A DNA stretch of 64,000 bases from the NCBI RefSeq assembly GCF_900188345.1, contig NZ_FZOD01000031.1, positions 1-64,000 of the forward strand, given 5' to 3'. The position numbers were made by a program, and so were the translations under genes. Of this stretch, positions 18,539 to 26,982 are shown one piece after another (position 1 is the stretch's first letter; every line of letters begins with the position of its first letter). The stretch comes from Streptosporangium subroseum. Its GTDB lineage: Bacteria; Actinomycetota; Actinomycetes; Streptosporangiales; Streptosporangiaceae. Below the pieces are notes generated by a model. It worked only from the letters and a program-made list of their open reading frames with translations. It did no database searches and was not told the DNA's origin.

Positions 18539-19555
18539 TCAGTACTGCTCGGTCTCGACGTACGCGCTGTCGTCGTCGTCGTAGCCGCCGCCGGCCACCG
18601 CGCTGGGGTCGAACCCGGGCGGGGAGTCCTTCAGCGCGAGCGTCATCTCGTGCAGCTTCTGCTTGACCTCTTCGATGGACTTCGCACCGAAGTTCCTTAT
18701 ATCGAGAAGGTCCTGCTCGCTGCGGGCCACGAGTTCACCCACGGTGTGGATGCCCTCGCGCTTGAGGCAGTTGTAGGAACGGACCGTGAGGTTCAGCTCC
18801 TCGATCGGCAGCGCCAGGTCGGCGGCCAGGGCCGCGTCCGTCGGCGACGGGCCGATGTCGATGCCCTCGGCCTCGACGTTCAGCTCGCGGGCGAGGCCGA
18901 ACAGCTCGACGAGGGTCTTACCGGCCGAGGCCACCGCGTCACGGGGCTTCATGCACGGCTTCGTCTCGACGTCCAGGATCAGACGGTCGAAGTCGGTGCG
19001 CTGCTCGACACGGGTCGCCTCGACCTTGTAGGTGACCTTGAGAACCGGGGAGTAGATGGAGTCGATCGGGATACGACCGATCTCCTGGCCCGGCTGCTTG
19101 TTCTGCGCGGCGGAGACGTAACCGCGACCGCGCTCGACGGTCAGCTCCATCTCCAGCTTCGCCTTGCCGTTCAGCGTGGCGATGCGCAGCTCGGGGTTGT
19201 GCACCTCGACACCGGCCGGAGGCGCGATGTCGGCGGCGGTGACGTCGCCGGGGCCCTGCTTACGCAGGTACATCACCACGGGCTCGTCGTGCTCGGAGGA
19301 GACGACCAGGTCCTTGAGGTTCAGGATGATGTCGGTGACATCCTCCTTGACCCCCGGCACGGTCGTGAACTCGTGCAGCACACCCTCGATGCGGATACTG
19401 GTCACGGCCGCGCCCGGAATGGACGACAGCAGCGTGCGCCGCAGCGAGTTGCCGATGGTGTAACCGAAACCCGGCTCCAACGGCTCGATGATGAACTTGG
19501 ACCGGGTCTCTTCGAGGGACTCCTCGAGAAGGGACGGGCGCTGAGCGATCAGCAT
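18539..19555 (-). CDS. rpoA: RNA polymerase alpha subunit
   Basis: Scaffold for core RNA polymerase assembly; its C-terminal domain contacts UP elements and activators. 338 aa. The N-terminal dimerisation domain has EPLEPGFGYTIGNSLRRTLL and IPGAAVTSIRI. A linker and the C-terminal helix-hairpin domain follow (LNLTVRSYNCLKREGIHTV, LDIRNFGAKSIEEV). The C-terminus is an acidic tail with GYDDDDSAYV. Normal length for actinobacteria. Confidence 0.98.
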   Translation of the reverse strand: MLIAQRPSLLEESLEETRSKFIIEPLEPGFGYTIGNSLRRTLLSSIPGAAVTSIRIEGVLHEFTTVPGVKEDVTDIILNLKDLVVSSEHDEPVVMYLRKQGPGDVTAADIAPPAGVEVHNPELRIATLNGKAKLEMELTVERGRGYVSAAQNKQPGQEIGRIPIDSIYSPVLKVTYKVEATRVEQRTDFDRLILDVETKPCMKPRDAVASAGKTLVELFGLARELNVEAEGIDIGPSPTDAALAADLALPIEELNLTVRSYNCLKREGIHTVGELVARSEQDLLDIRNFGAKSIEEVKQKLHEMTLALKDSPPGFDPSAVAGGGYDDDDSAYVETEQY

Positions 19556-19613
19556 GTGAGATCTCCCCTTGCATGGCGGCGCCCGCTATTTGACGCCGCT
19601 CGAACAACAGCAT

Positions 19614-19643
19614 AGGTGCCGTACGGCGAACCGCACGGCACCT
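19614..19643 (-). promoter_or_regulatory. Hairpin between rpsD and rpoA
   Basis: Arms of 9 bp (AGGTGCCGT/ACGGCACCT) plus an inner 3-bp stem closed by a CGAA loop. On the minus strand it is followed by ATGCTGTTGTTC, a weak T-run. It could be an attenuator or mRNA-processing site between the S4 and alpha genes. Confidence 0.45.
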
Positions 19644-19652
19644 GCAGAGCTT

Positions 19653-20279
19653 CTACTTGGAGTAGAGCTCGACGATCAGCTGCTCCTGGACCTGGGTGTC
19701 AATCTGCTGACGGACCGGGAGCTGGTGAACCAGGACGCGCATGGCGTCCGGGATGACGCCCAGCCAGGCCGGGAACGTCTTGTCACCGGAGGTGGCGCGA
19801 GCCACCTCGTAGGGAAGGAGGTTGCGCGAACGCTCGCGAACCTCAACGATGTCGTGCTCGCGGACGCGGTACGACGGAATGTCGACCTTCTTGCCGTTCA
19901 CCAGGATGTGTCCGTGACGGACCTGCTGGCGAGCGGCGTCGCGCGACTCGGCGAACCCGGCGCGGTAGACCACGTTGTCGAGACGGCTCTCCAGGATCTG
20001 GAGGAGGTTCTCGCCGGTCTTGCCACCCTTGCGGTTGGCTTCCTCGTAGTAGTTGCGGAACTGCTTCTCGAGGATGCCGTAGATGCGGCGGGTCTTCTGC
20101 TTCTCACGAAGCTGGAGCTGGTACTCAGACTCCTTGGGCCGACCGCGACCGTGCTCACCCGGGGGGTAAGGACGGATCTCGATGGGGCACTTCGCGGACT
20201 CGCACTTCTTACCCTTGAGGAAGAGCTTCGTCTTCTCTCGACGGCAGAGCTTGCAGTCCGCACCCGTATAACGAGCCAT
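19653..20279 (-). CDS. rpsD: 30S ribosomal protein S4
   Basis: Primary 16S rRNA-binding protein. The 208-aa product carries a complete N-terminal zinc motif (C9, C12, C26, C31), so this is the zinc-binding (C+) form. The S4 RNA-binding domain has ESRLDNVVYRAGFAES, ARQQVRHGHILVNGKKVDIP. Length is normal. Confidence 0.98.
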   Translation of the reverse strand: MARYTGADCKLCRREKTKLFLKGKKCESAKCPIEIRPYPPGEHGRGRPKESEYQLQLREKQKTRRIYGILEKQFRNYYEEANRKGGKTGENLLQILESRLDNVVYRAGFAESRDAARQQVRHGHILVNGKKVDIPSYRVREHDIVEVRERSRNLLPYEVARATSGDKTFPAWLGVIPDAMRVLVHQLPVRQQIDTQVQEQLIVELYSK

Positions 20280-20298
20280 TTTCTATATCTCCTGGGCG

Positions 20299-20703
20299 TC
20301 AGACGCGACGGCGCTTGGGCGGACGGCAGCCGTTGTGCGGCACGGGAGTGACGTCCTGGATGGAGCCAACCTCGAGGCCGGTCGCCTGAAGCGAACGGAT
20401 CGCGGTCTCACGGCCGGAACCGGGGCCCTTGACGAAGACGTCGACCTTGCGCATGCCGTGCTCCATGGCCCGGCGAGCGGCGTTCTCGGCAGCCATCTGC
20501 GCGGCGAACGGGGTGGACTTACGAGAGCCCTTGAACCCGACGTGGCCGGCACTGGCCCAGGAGATCACGTTCCCGTTCGGGTCGGTGATCGAAACGATCG
20601 TGTTGTTGAACGTGCTCTTGATGTGGGCGTGCCCATGAGCGACGTTCTTCTTTTCCTTGCGACGCACCTTTTTGGGTGCGCCCTGGCGGCTCTTAGGAGG
20701 CAT
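20299..20703 (-). CDS. rpsK: 30S ribosomal protein S11
   Basis: Platform protein of the small subunit. The 134-aa product contains HGHAHIKSTFNNTIVSITD, GFKGSRKSTPFAAQMAAE, KGPGSGRETAIRSLQATGL and ends CRPPKRRRV. 20 bp upstream of rpsD in the same unit. Confidence 0.98.
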   Translation of the reverse strand: MPPKSRQGAPKKVRRKEKKNVAHGHAHIKSTFNNTIVSITDPNGNVISWASAGHVGFKGSRKSTPFAAQMAAENAARRAMEHGMRKVDVFVKGPGSGRETAIRSLQATGLEVGSIQDVTPVPHNGCRPPKRRRV

Positions 20704-20748
20704 TCTTTGCCTTCACTCCTGAGGTATTCGGTCCTGCGGCTACGCGGA

Positions 20749-21129
20749 CTACTTCTTACCGGGCTTCTTCTTACCGGCCACGGTCTTCTTCTTGCCCTTA
20801 CGGGTGCGTGCGTTGGTCTGCGTACGCTGACCATGCACGGGAAGGCCACGGCGGTGCCGAATGCCCTGGTAACACTGAATCTCGATCTTGCGACGAATGT
20901 CGGCCTGAACTTCGCGACGGAGGTCACCCTCGATCTTGTAGTTCGCCTCGATGTAGTCACGCAGCGGCACGAGCTCTTCGTCCGTGAGCTGGTGAACCCG
21001 AAGGTCACCGTTCACGCCGGTGGCCTCGAGGGTCTCCAGGGCGCGCGTGCGACCGATTCCGAAAATGTAGGTGAGAGCGATCTCCAGCCGCTTGTCGCGG
21101 GGGAGGTCGACGCCAACCAGGCGAGCCAT
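20749..21129 (-). CDS. rpsM: 30S ribosomal protein S13
   Basis: Head protein that contacts the P-site tRNA and bridges to L5. 126 aa starting MARLVGVDLPRDKR, with IFGIGRTRALETLEATGV, IRRKIEIQCYQGIRHRRGLP and the basic tail GKKKTVAGKKKPGKK. The ATG at 21129 is preceded by GAAGGAGAATGCCCGACC. The frame is open further upstream but lacks S13 similarity there. Confidence 0.97.
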   Translation of the reverse strand: MARLVGVDLPRDKRLEIALTYIFGIGRTRALETLEATGVNGDLRVHQLTDEELVPLRDYIEANYKIEGDLRREVQADIRRKIEIQCYQGIRHRRGLPVHGQRTQTNARTRKGKKKTVAGKKKPGKK

Positions 21130-21338
21130 GGTCGGGCATTCTCCTTCTTTATGGCGGAGGTCCTGCGCCTCACTTCCCCTCCCCATGCCCGGGGTGAGGG
21201 CCCCGGCCTCCGACCGGGGGTCTCCTGCGGGGTACGGCCGAAGCCGCCGACGCAAGTGTGAAACGCGATTACTTTGACGGCCCTACATGGGTTGAGTCCG
21301 CTACGGAGAGCGGACTCCTGCAAGGCCTGTTACTGCGA

Positions 21339-21452
21339 TTAACCCTGACGCTGCTTGTGGCGCAGGTTCTCGCAGATCACCATGACGCGACCGTGCCGGC
21401 GAATCACCTTGCACTTGTCGCACATCTTCTTGACGCTCGGCTTGACCTTCAT
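21339..21452 (-). CDS. rpmJ: 50S ribosomal protein L36 (zinc-binding form)
   Basis: 37 aa, MKVKPSVKKMCDKCKV onward to NLRHKQRQG and a TAA stop. All four zinc ligands are present (C11, C14, C27, H32), so this is the C+ form. ATG at 21452, 23 nt downstream of infA. Order infA-rpmJ-rpsM is the conserved arrangement. Confidence 0.95.
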   Translation of the reverse strand: MKVKPSVKKMCDKCKVIRRHGRVMVICENLRHKQRQG

Positions 21453-21475
21453 AGTCTTATTCGTCCCTCAGACGC

Positions 21476-21697
21476 TTACTTGTATCGGTAGACGATCCGC
21501 CCACGACTGAGGTCGTAGGGGCTCAGTTCGACGACAACCCTGTCGTCAGGAAGGATACGGATGTAGTGCATCCGCATCCGCCCGCTGATATGGGCCAGGA
21601 CCTTATGGCCGTTGTCGAGCTGCACCCGGAACATCGCGTTCGGGAGCGACTCAACCACAGTGCCCTCGATCTCGATGGCGCCGTCTTTCTTGGCCAT
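21476..21697 (-). CDS. infA: Translation initiation factor IF-1
   Basis: Binds the A site of the 30S subunit during initiation. The 73-aa OB-fold protein starts MAKKDGAIEIEGTVVESLPN and has MFRVQLDNGHKVLAHISG, RMHYIRILPGD-type (here LPDDRV) and LSPYDLSRGRIVYRYK. Full length. First gene of the alpha-operon block here. A leader of roughly 250 bp upstream holds no gene and no strong promoter match. Confidence 0.98.
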   Translation of the reverse strand: MAKKDGAIEIEGTVVESLPNAMFRVQLDNGHKVLAHISGRMRMHYIRILPDDRVVVELSPYDLSRGRIVYRYK

Positions 21698-22028
21698 GTC
21701 CCTCGCGTTTCACTGATCGGTCGTCTGAGGCTTCGGAACACTAAGCAGCCGCGACCCAGCGCTTCGTTGAGAGCGGCGGTTGCGAAACCGCCGACGCGCA
21801 ATGGTCATAGTGAACCGAAGAGGGAGTGTACGGCACCGGGCGAGGAAATGCGAAACACACGGCCGGTACCTTGACACAACCGCTACTCAGGATACCGCAG
21901 ATCCAAGGCAGGACACGCAACGCGGCACGACGCATGAATAATCGTGCCCTCATTGTAAGCACATCTCACCTGGTCGAAGCCAGTGGCCGGGCCACCGGCC
22001 CCTAGTCGCGACGCTCCTGACCTGACGC

Positions 22029-22068
22029 AAGGAAGTCCCCCGGCGACCTTGCGCCGGGGGACTTCCTT
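22029..22068 (-). terminator. Strong hairpin after the small secreted-protein gene
   Basis: Perfect 17-bp stem (22029-22045 with 22052-22068), 6-nt loop. No T-run follows on either strand, so it may need Rho or act as a 3'-end stabiliser. Confidence 0.6.
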
Positions 22069-22156
22069 GATCGACCTGCCTTGATCACGATTTCCCGATC
22101 ATGCTTTTCCCGCCGGGGAATATCGACCGGCATTCTCCGAAAGCCGCGGCCCGCCC

Positions 22157-22642
22157 CTAGAAGGCGTCGCCCCAGCGGCCGCAGTCGTCGGAGCTGTTGG
22201 TGCCCTCGCAGACCCGGATGTCGAAGTCGTTGAAGCCGTTGCTCTTGCGGAAGCCGCCGAACTTGTCGAAGTGCTGGTTTCCGCGGGTCTTGAAGACCTT
22301 GGCGTGGAAGCCGGACCGGTCGTGCCACTTGAACCACACGTAGCTGTACTGGCGGTCGCGGTCACGGTCGACCAGGTCCCCGTAGAACCAGTAGCGGCCG
22401 CTGCCGTCCTTCGTGTAGTACCCCTTGAAGGAGGAGCGGTGTCCGAAGTTCTCACCGCGGCCGAATCCGGAGTAGTACGGACCGAAGAAGTGCTTGGACG
22501 AGCTCTGGGCCTGCTGAGCGGCGGCTGTGGCGACAGTCGCGGCAGTGGGGGTCGAGGCCATGGCCGCGGGGGCCGCCGCCATGGTGGCGGCGAGGGCGCC
22601 CGCCAGCGCCGTTCCGGCGAGAAGGGTGCGTACCTTGCTCAT
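22157..22642 (-). CDS. Small secreted aromatic-rich protein of unknown function
   Basis: 161 aa. The ATG at 22642 is preceded by AGGAGGAAAA, a strong ribosome-binding site. Signal peptide (MSKVRTLLAGTALAGALAAT, cleavage near AMAS), then a short Ala/Gln/Ser linker and a mature domain rich in Phe, Tyr, Trp, Gly and charged residues (HFFGPYYSGFGRGENFGHRS, YTKDGSGRYWFYGDLVDRD, YSYVWFKWHDRSG). It ends with two cysteines (RVCEGTNSSDDCGRWGDAF), perhaps a disulfide. I do not recognise a characterised family; it resembles small exported beta-rich proteins of actinomycetes. It interrupts the usual map-infA neighbourhood together with the DUF1707 gene. Confidence 0.8.
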   Translation of the reverse strand: MSKVRTLLAGTALAGALAATMAAAPAAMASTPTAATVATAAAQQAQSSSKHFFGPYYSGFGRGENFGHRSSFKGYYTKDGSGRYWFYGDLVDRDRDRQYSYVWFKWHDRSGFHAKVFKTRGNQHFDKFGGFRKSNGFNDFDIRVCEGTNSSDDCGRWGDAF

Positions 22643-22747
22643 TTTTTCCTCCTGTGAAGGGTCCGGCCGTTCGGACACCGCTCACGTTAGGAAGAAACGA
22701 CAGGCCGTTCCGCGGAGGAATACGCACTCAACGCCCAGCGTGCATTA

Positions 22748-23212
22748 TTACGGGTTGCGATCCCTGCCGAGGCCCGTCACAACCGTGGTGAGCAGCAACA
22801 TCACTCCCCACGGACCCATCACCCACAGCGGCCACGGATAGGGAAAGTCGAAACCGTCGGTCGCGCCGACGATGAACCAGACCATCCAGTTGATGCCGCT
22901 CGCGACCGCCCAGACGGCCCATACGGACTTCAGGGCCCTGTGGCTCGCCTGATGCCCGCCGGGGCGTCCACCTCGCTCTGAGAGGCGGGAAGAGGCGTTG
23001 GACAGCCCTTGCAGGTCAACGTCGGGCAGGTCGGAGGTGAGCGTGGCGAGTTCGCCGTACGTCCTGCTCGTGTAGAGCTGCTCCAGACGCTCGTCGAACT
23101 CCTCGACGGTGAGCCGGCCCTGCGCATAGTGCTCCCGCAGGACCGAGGCGACCTTGTCGCGATCTCCGTCCGAGGCCCGTGTGTTCGGACCAGCCGCCAT
23201 CGTCAACCACAC
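22748..23212 (-). CDS. DUF1707 / two-TM membrane protein
   Basis: 154 aa. The N-terminal DUF1707 (SHOCT-like) domain has RASDGDRDKVASVLREHYA, QGRLTVEEFDERLEQLYTSR, TYGELATLTSDLPDVD. A hydrophilic linker and two C-terminal membrane spans follow (VWAVWAVASGINWMVWFIVG and PLWVMGPWGVMLLLTTVVTG). This is a common actinobacterial architecture of unknown biochemical role. The start is GTG 23212 or ATG 23200; the latter gives MAAGPNTRASDGDR, closer to the family start. It lies 34 bp after map and is probably co-transcribed with it. Confidence 0.85.
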   Translation of the reverse strand: MWLTMAAGPNTRASDGDRDKVASVLREHYAQGRLTVEEFDERLEQLYTSRTYGELATLTSDLPDVDLQGLSNASSRLSERGGRPGGHQASHRALKSVWAVWAVASGINWMVWFIVGATDGFDFPYPWPLWVMGPWGVMLLLTTVVTGLGRDRNP

Positions 23213-23246
23213 ATCCGCTCACCGCTGGACAGTGCTACCAGACTTG

Positions 23247-24074
23247 TCAGGTTACCTGTTCGGGATCTTTCGCGAGGTCGGCGAGCCGCTCCGCTCCGCC
23301 GTCGAGGGCGGTCAACACCACAGGGCCGTCATCTGTCACCGCGACGCTGTGTTCGAAGTGCGCCGAGGACTTGCCGTCGACGGTGATGACGGTCCAGTCG
23401 TCGGCCAGCACCTTGGTCCTGTCCGTACCGAGATTCACCATCGGCTCGACGGCGAAGCACATGCCCGGCTCGAAACGCGGCCCGCGGCCCGGCTTGCCGT
23501 GGTTGGCGACCCAGGGGTCCATGTGCATCTCGGTGCCGATGCCGTGCCCGCCGTACTCCTGCGGGATGCCGTAGCGGCCCTGGGAACGGACGTACTTCTC
23601 CACCGCGTGGCCGATGTCGGACAGGTGGCGGCCCACGGTGAGCACGGCGATGCCGCGCCACATGGCCTCCTCGGTGACCCGCATCAGCTCGGTCAGCTTG
23701 GGGTCGACCTCACCGATCGGGACCGTGATGGCCGCGTCGCCGTGCCAGCCGTCCAGGATGGCGCCGCAGTCGATGGAGATGATGTCGCCCTCCTGCAGGG
23801 CCCGCCGGTCACTCGGGATCCCGTGGACGACCTCGTGGTTCACCGACGCGCAGATCGTCGCCGGAAAGCCCTGGTACCCCTTGAAGGAGGGGATCGCGTC
23901 TTCGTCCCTGATCGCCTTCTCCGCGATCCCGTCGAGGTCCAGCGGGGTCATCCCGGGCCGGACGCTCTCCCGGAGCAACTGCAGGGTCCGGCCGACCACC
24001 AGGCCCGCCGCCCGCATCTTCTCCAGTTGTTCAGGCGTTTTTATCTGGATCCCATGCTTGTTCTTTTTGAACAC
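23247..24074 (-). CDS. map: Methionine aminopeptidase type I
   Basis: Removes N-terminal Met from nascent proteins. About 275 aa. All five metal ligands are visible: the two Asp in IDCGAILDGWHGDAA, His in GIGTEMHMDP, Glu in GMCFAVEP and Glu in AHFEHSVAV. The GTG at 24074 is preferred because AGGGGG lies 7 nt upstream; the in-frame GTG at 24080 would sit too close to it. The N-terminus (FKKNKHGIQIKTPEQLEKMR) is the type Ia form without a zinc-finger extension. It follows adk, separated by a hairpin. Confidence 0.96.
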   Translation of the reverse strand: MFKKNKHGIQIKTPEQLEKMRAAGLVVGRTLQLLRESVRPGMTPLDLDGIAEKAIRDEDAIPSFKGYQGFPATICASVNHEVVHGIPSDRRALQEGDIISIDCGAILDGWHGDAAITVPIGEVDPKLTELMRVTEEAMWRGIAVLTVGRHLSDIGHAVEKYVRSQGRYGIPQEYGGHGIGTEMHMDPWVANHGKPGRGPRFEPGMCFAVEPMVNLGTDRTKVLADDWTVITVDGKSSAHFEHSVAVTDDGPVVLTALDGGAERLADLAKDPEQVT

Positions 24075-24148
24075 GTGCACACCCCCTGGGGTGGTTCAAC
24101 GGGCGATCGGAGAGCTCAATTCCCCCGATTCTGCCCTAAACGACAGCA

Positions 24149-24176
24149 CGCCACCCATGGGAACCCATGGATGGCG
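24149..24176 (-). terminator. Hairpin between adk and map
   Basis: 13-bp stem with one mismatch (CGCCA-C-CCATGGG against CCCATGG-A-TGGCG), very short loop, followed by TGCTGTCGTTTAG on the minus strand. Possible partial terminator or attenuator. Confidence 0.45.
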
Positions 24177-24192
24177 TACTGGACAAATATCT

Positions 24193-24843
24193 TTAATCGG
24201 CGAACGGGCTCAGAGCCTCCATCGCACGCTGGGTGACCTCTTCCACCGGACCGGTCGCATCCACGCCGACCAGGATGCCCTCGTCGGCGTAGAAGGACAC
24301 CAGCGGGGCGGTCTGCTCCTGGTAGACCTCCAGCCGGTGCCGAACGGTCTGCTCCTTGTCGTCGTCCCGCTGGTAAAGCCGTCCGTTGCAGGCGTCGCAG
24401 ACGTCGTCCTTCTTGTCGTCGAAATCGACATGCCAGATACGACCGCACTGACTGCAGGTGCGACGACCTGCCAGCCGGCGGACGACCTCCTCGTCGTCGA
24501 CCACGAGCTCCAAGACGAGGTCCAGACCGACCCCGAACTCAGCGAGCATCTTCTTCAGGATCTCGGCCTGGGGCACGTTCCTGGGGAAGCCGTCGAGCAG
24601 GAAACCGTCCTGCGCGTCGCTCTCCGAGAGGCGGTCACGGACCATCGCGATGGTGACCTCGTCGGGTACGAGGTCGCCGCGGTCCATGTATTCCTTGGCA
24701 AGCTTGCCGAGCTCCGTGCCACCCGAGACATTGGCGCGGAAGATGTCACCTGTCGAGATCTTCGGGATGGACAGGTTCGATGCGACGAACTGGGCTTGTG
24801 TCCCCTTACCCGCTCCGGGGGGCCCGACCAGGACGAGACGCAC
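24193..24843 (-). CDS. adk: Adenylate kinase
   Basis: Interconverts ATP+AMP and 2 ADP. 216 aa with P-loop GPPGAGKGTQ (7-16), AMP-binding STGDIFRANV and DGFPRNVPQAE, and a zinc-type LID (CSQCGRIWH and DVCDACNG: four cysteines). The GTG start overlaps the secY stop by 1 nt (TAGTG), showing translational coupling in the spc operon tail. Confidence 0.98.
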   Translation of the reverse strand: MRLVLVGPPGAGKGTQAQFVASNLSIPKISTGDIFRANVSGGTELGKLAKEYMDRGDLVPDEVTIAMVRDRLSESDAQDGFLLDGFPRNVPQAEILKKMLAEFGVGLDLVLELVVDDEEVVRRLAGRRTCSQCGRIWHVDFDDKKDDVCDACNGRLYQRDDDKEQTVRHRLEVYQEQTAPLVSFYADEGILVGVDATGPVEEVTQRAMEALSPFAD

Positions 24844-26162
24844 TATTTCAGGAAGCCTTCGTAGTTGCGCTGCTGCAGCTGGCTCTCGATCTGCTTCACG
24901 GTGTCAAGGCCGACACCAACCATGATCAGAATGCTCGTCCCTCCGAACGGGAAGTTCTGACTCGCACCGACGAGCGCCAACGCGACGATCGGCACCATGG
25001 AGATCAGGCCCAGATACAGCGCGCCAGGAGCGGTGAGTCGCGTGAGCACGAAGTTCAAGTACTCAGCCGTCGGCCGGCCCGGGCGGATACCCGGGATGAA
25101 CCCACCGTACTTCTTCATGTTGTCAGCGACTTCAACGGGGTTGAAGGTAATGGACACGTAGAAGTAAGTGAAGAAGACGATCAACAGGAAGAACGTGATC
25201 ATGTACGTCGGCGTGGTGCCGCCGCCGCCGAACTCCTGTGAGATCCACTGGACGATCGGATTCGGCGCTTCCTGGGCGTTGCTGAAGAGCGACGTGACCA
25301 GCTGCGGAAGGTACAGCAACGAGGAGGCGAAGATGACCGGGATGATGCCGGCCTGGTTCACCTTCAGCGGGATGTAGGTCGAGGTACCGCCGTACATCCG
25401 GCGTCCGACCATCCGCTTGGCGTACTGCACCGGAACCCGTCGCTGGGCCTGCTCGACCATGACCACCAAGGCGATCATCGCGATACCGGTCACCATGACC
25501 ACGGCGAAGACGAAAAGACCCTTGGTCTGGGCGATCGTCACCAGTTCGGACGGGAAGACCGCGATGACCTGGGTGAAGATCAGGATGGACATGCCGTTAC
25601 CGACACCACGGTCGGTGAGCAGCTCGCCCAGCCACATGATGACGGCGGTTCCGGCGGTCATCGTCAGCACCATCACCGTGATGGAGAAGACGTTGTCCTT
25701 GTCGAGAAGAATGTCTTCACGACACTGTGGGAACAGCTGCCCGCTGCGTGCCAGGGCGATGAAGGCGGTCGACTGGAGAATCGCCAGGCCGACCGTAAGG
25801 TAACGCGTGTACTGTGTGATCTTGGTCTGACCGGCCTGGCCCTCCTTCTTGAGGGCCTCCAGACGCGGGATGACCACGACCAGGAGCTGAAGGATGATGC
25901 TCGCGGTGATGTACGGCATGATGCCGAGCGCGAACACTGAAAGTTTCAGCAGGGCGCCGCCGCTGAACAGCTGCACCATTCCATAAATGTTGCCGCTGGT
26001 TCCGGCCTGCGCCTGAGTGAGACAGCGGCTGATGTTCTCGGTATGTACACCCGGGGTCGGAAAAACCGACCCAAGTCGGAACAGCGCGATGATGCCCAAG
26101 GTGAAGAGCAACTTCTTACGCAGGTCCGGCGTACGGAACGCTCGGGTAAACGCGGTCAGCAC
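24843..26162 (-). CDS. secY: Preprotein translocase subunit SecY
   Basis: Channel of the Sec translocon in the plasma membrane. 439 aa with ten predicted membrane helices, starting MLTAFTRAFRTPDLRKKLL. SecY signatures include GIMPYITASIILQLLVVVIP and the cytoplasmic loop GNGMSILIF. The C-terminus is QSQLQQRNYEGFLK. Length is normal. Its partner secE is also in this window (55351-55626). Confidence 0.98.
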   Translation of the reverse strand: MLTAFTRAFRTPDLRKKLLFTLGIIALFRLGSVFPTPGVHTENISRCLTQAQAGTSGNIYGMVQLFSGGALLKLSVFALGIMPYITASIILQLLVVVIPRLEALKKEGQAGQTKITQYTRYLTVGLAILQSTAFIALARSGQLFPQCREDILLDKDNVFSITVMVLTMTAGTAVIMWLGELLTDRGVGNGMSILIFTQVIAVFPSELVTIAQTKGLFVFAVVMVTGIAMIALVVMVEQAQRRVPVQYAKRMVGRRMYGGTSTYIPLKVNQAGIIPVIFASSLLYLPQLVTSLFSNAQEAPNPIVQWISQEFGGGGTTPTYMITFFLLIVFFTYFYVSITFNPVEVADNMKKYGGFIPGIRPGRPTAEYLNFVLTRLTAPGALYLGLISMVPIVALALVGASQNFPFGGTSILIMVGVGLDTVKQIESQLQQRNYEGFLK

Positions 26163-26338
26163 GGTCCCTCCTGCGCGCCTAAAAGGCGAGGTCGGTCAGC
26201 GATGGTGCGGGGGTAATCCATCTTTGCCATCTCAAGTCAGCGAACCCAAGGAAATGAGTCGAGGCCCACTGTCCAGCGAACTCTAACGCACTACGGGCGC
26301 GGAGGCCCATTATGAGCCTCCGCGCCGCGTGGTGATAC
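26163..26338. other. Spacer between rplO and secY
   Basis: 176 bp with no gene. It lies where a secY-adk-map promoter is often found in actinobacteria, but no convincing box pair was identified. Confidence 0.3.
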
Positions 26339-26794
26339 CTACAGCTCGGAGACGGAGCCCCCGGCAGCAGCGATCTTCTCCTTGGCACTCTTGGAGAAGG
26401 CGTGCGCCTGCACGTTCAACGCCACAGAGATGTCGCCGGTTCCCAGAACCTTGACAAGCTGGTTCTTCCGGACGGCACCGTTGGCAACGAGCGTCTCGAC
26501 GGTAACGTCCCCACCTTCGGGGAACAGCTCGCCGAGCCTGTCCAGGTTGACGACCTGGTAGGTCGTCTTGAACAGGGCGTTGGAGAAGCCCTTGAACTTG
26601 GGCAGACGCCGCTGAAGCGGAACCTGACCACCCTCGAAGCCGAGGGGGACCTTGTTTCTGGCCCTCGTGCCCTTGGTGCCACGACCGGAGGTCTTGCCCT
26701 TGGACGCCTCGCCGCGGCCCTTACGGACCTTCGACTTGTTGGAGCCCGGAGCCGGACGCAGGTGGTGGATACGGAGCGGAGTGTTTTCTGCCAT
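26339..26794 (-). CDS. rplO: 50S ribosomal protein L15
   Basis: Late-assembly large-subunit protein. 151 aa starting MAENTPLRIHHLRPAPGSNK, with the Gly-rich RKGRGEASKGKTSGRGTKG, GFEGGQVPLQRRLPKFKGF, and C-terminal AHAFSKSAKEKIAAAGG. Directly upstream of secY as in other spc operons. Confidence 0.98.
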   Translation of the reverse strand: MAENTPLRIHHLRPAPGSNKSKVRKGRGEASKGKTSGRGTKGTRARNKVPLGFEGGQVPLQRRLPKFKGFSNALFKTTYQVVNLDRLGELFPEGGDVTVETLVANGAVRKNQLVKVLGTGDISVALNVQAHAFSKSAKEKIAAAGGSVSEL

Positions 26795-26796
26795 GT

Positions 26797-26979
26797 CTAG
26801 TCGACCTCTTCCACGGTGACAAGGTGCGTCACCACGGTGACCATGCCACGGATCTCCGGGCGGTCCTCCTTGACGACGACATCGCCGATTCGCTTCAGAC
26901 CGAGCGAACGCAGCGAGTCACGCTGGTTCTGCTTGCCGCCGATCTTCGAGCGGACCTGGGTAATCTTCAGGCGTGCCAT
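26797..26979 (-). CDS. rpmD: 50S ribosomal protein L30
   Basis: 60 aa with the bacterial short-form L30 sequence: LKITQVRSKIGGKQNQRDSL, LRSLGLKRIGDVVVKED, IRGMVTVVTHLVTVEEV. 2 bp from rplO and 3 bp from rpsE, so translation is tightly coupled. Confidence 0.97.
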   Translation of the reverse strand: MARLKITQVRSKIGGKQNQRDSLRSLGLKRIGDVVVKEDRPEIRGMVTVVTHLVTVEEVD

Positions 26980-26982
26980 CGG

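Noticed and set aside
21871..21892. Plus-strand TTGACA near infA as a promoter
   Set aside because: No acceptable -10 at 16-18 nt and no plus-strand gene downstream.
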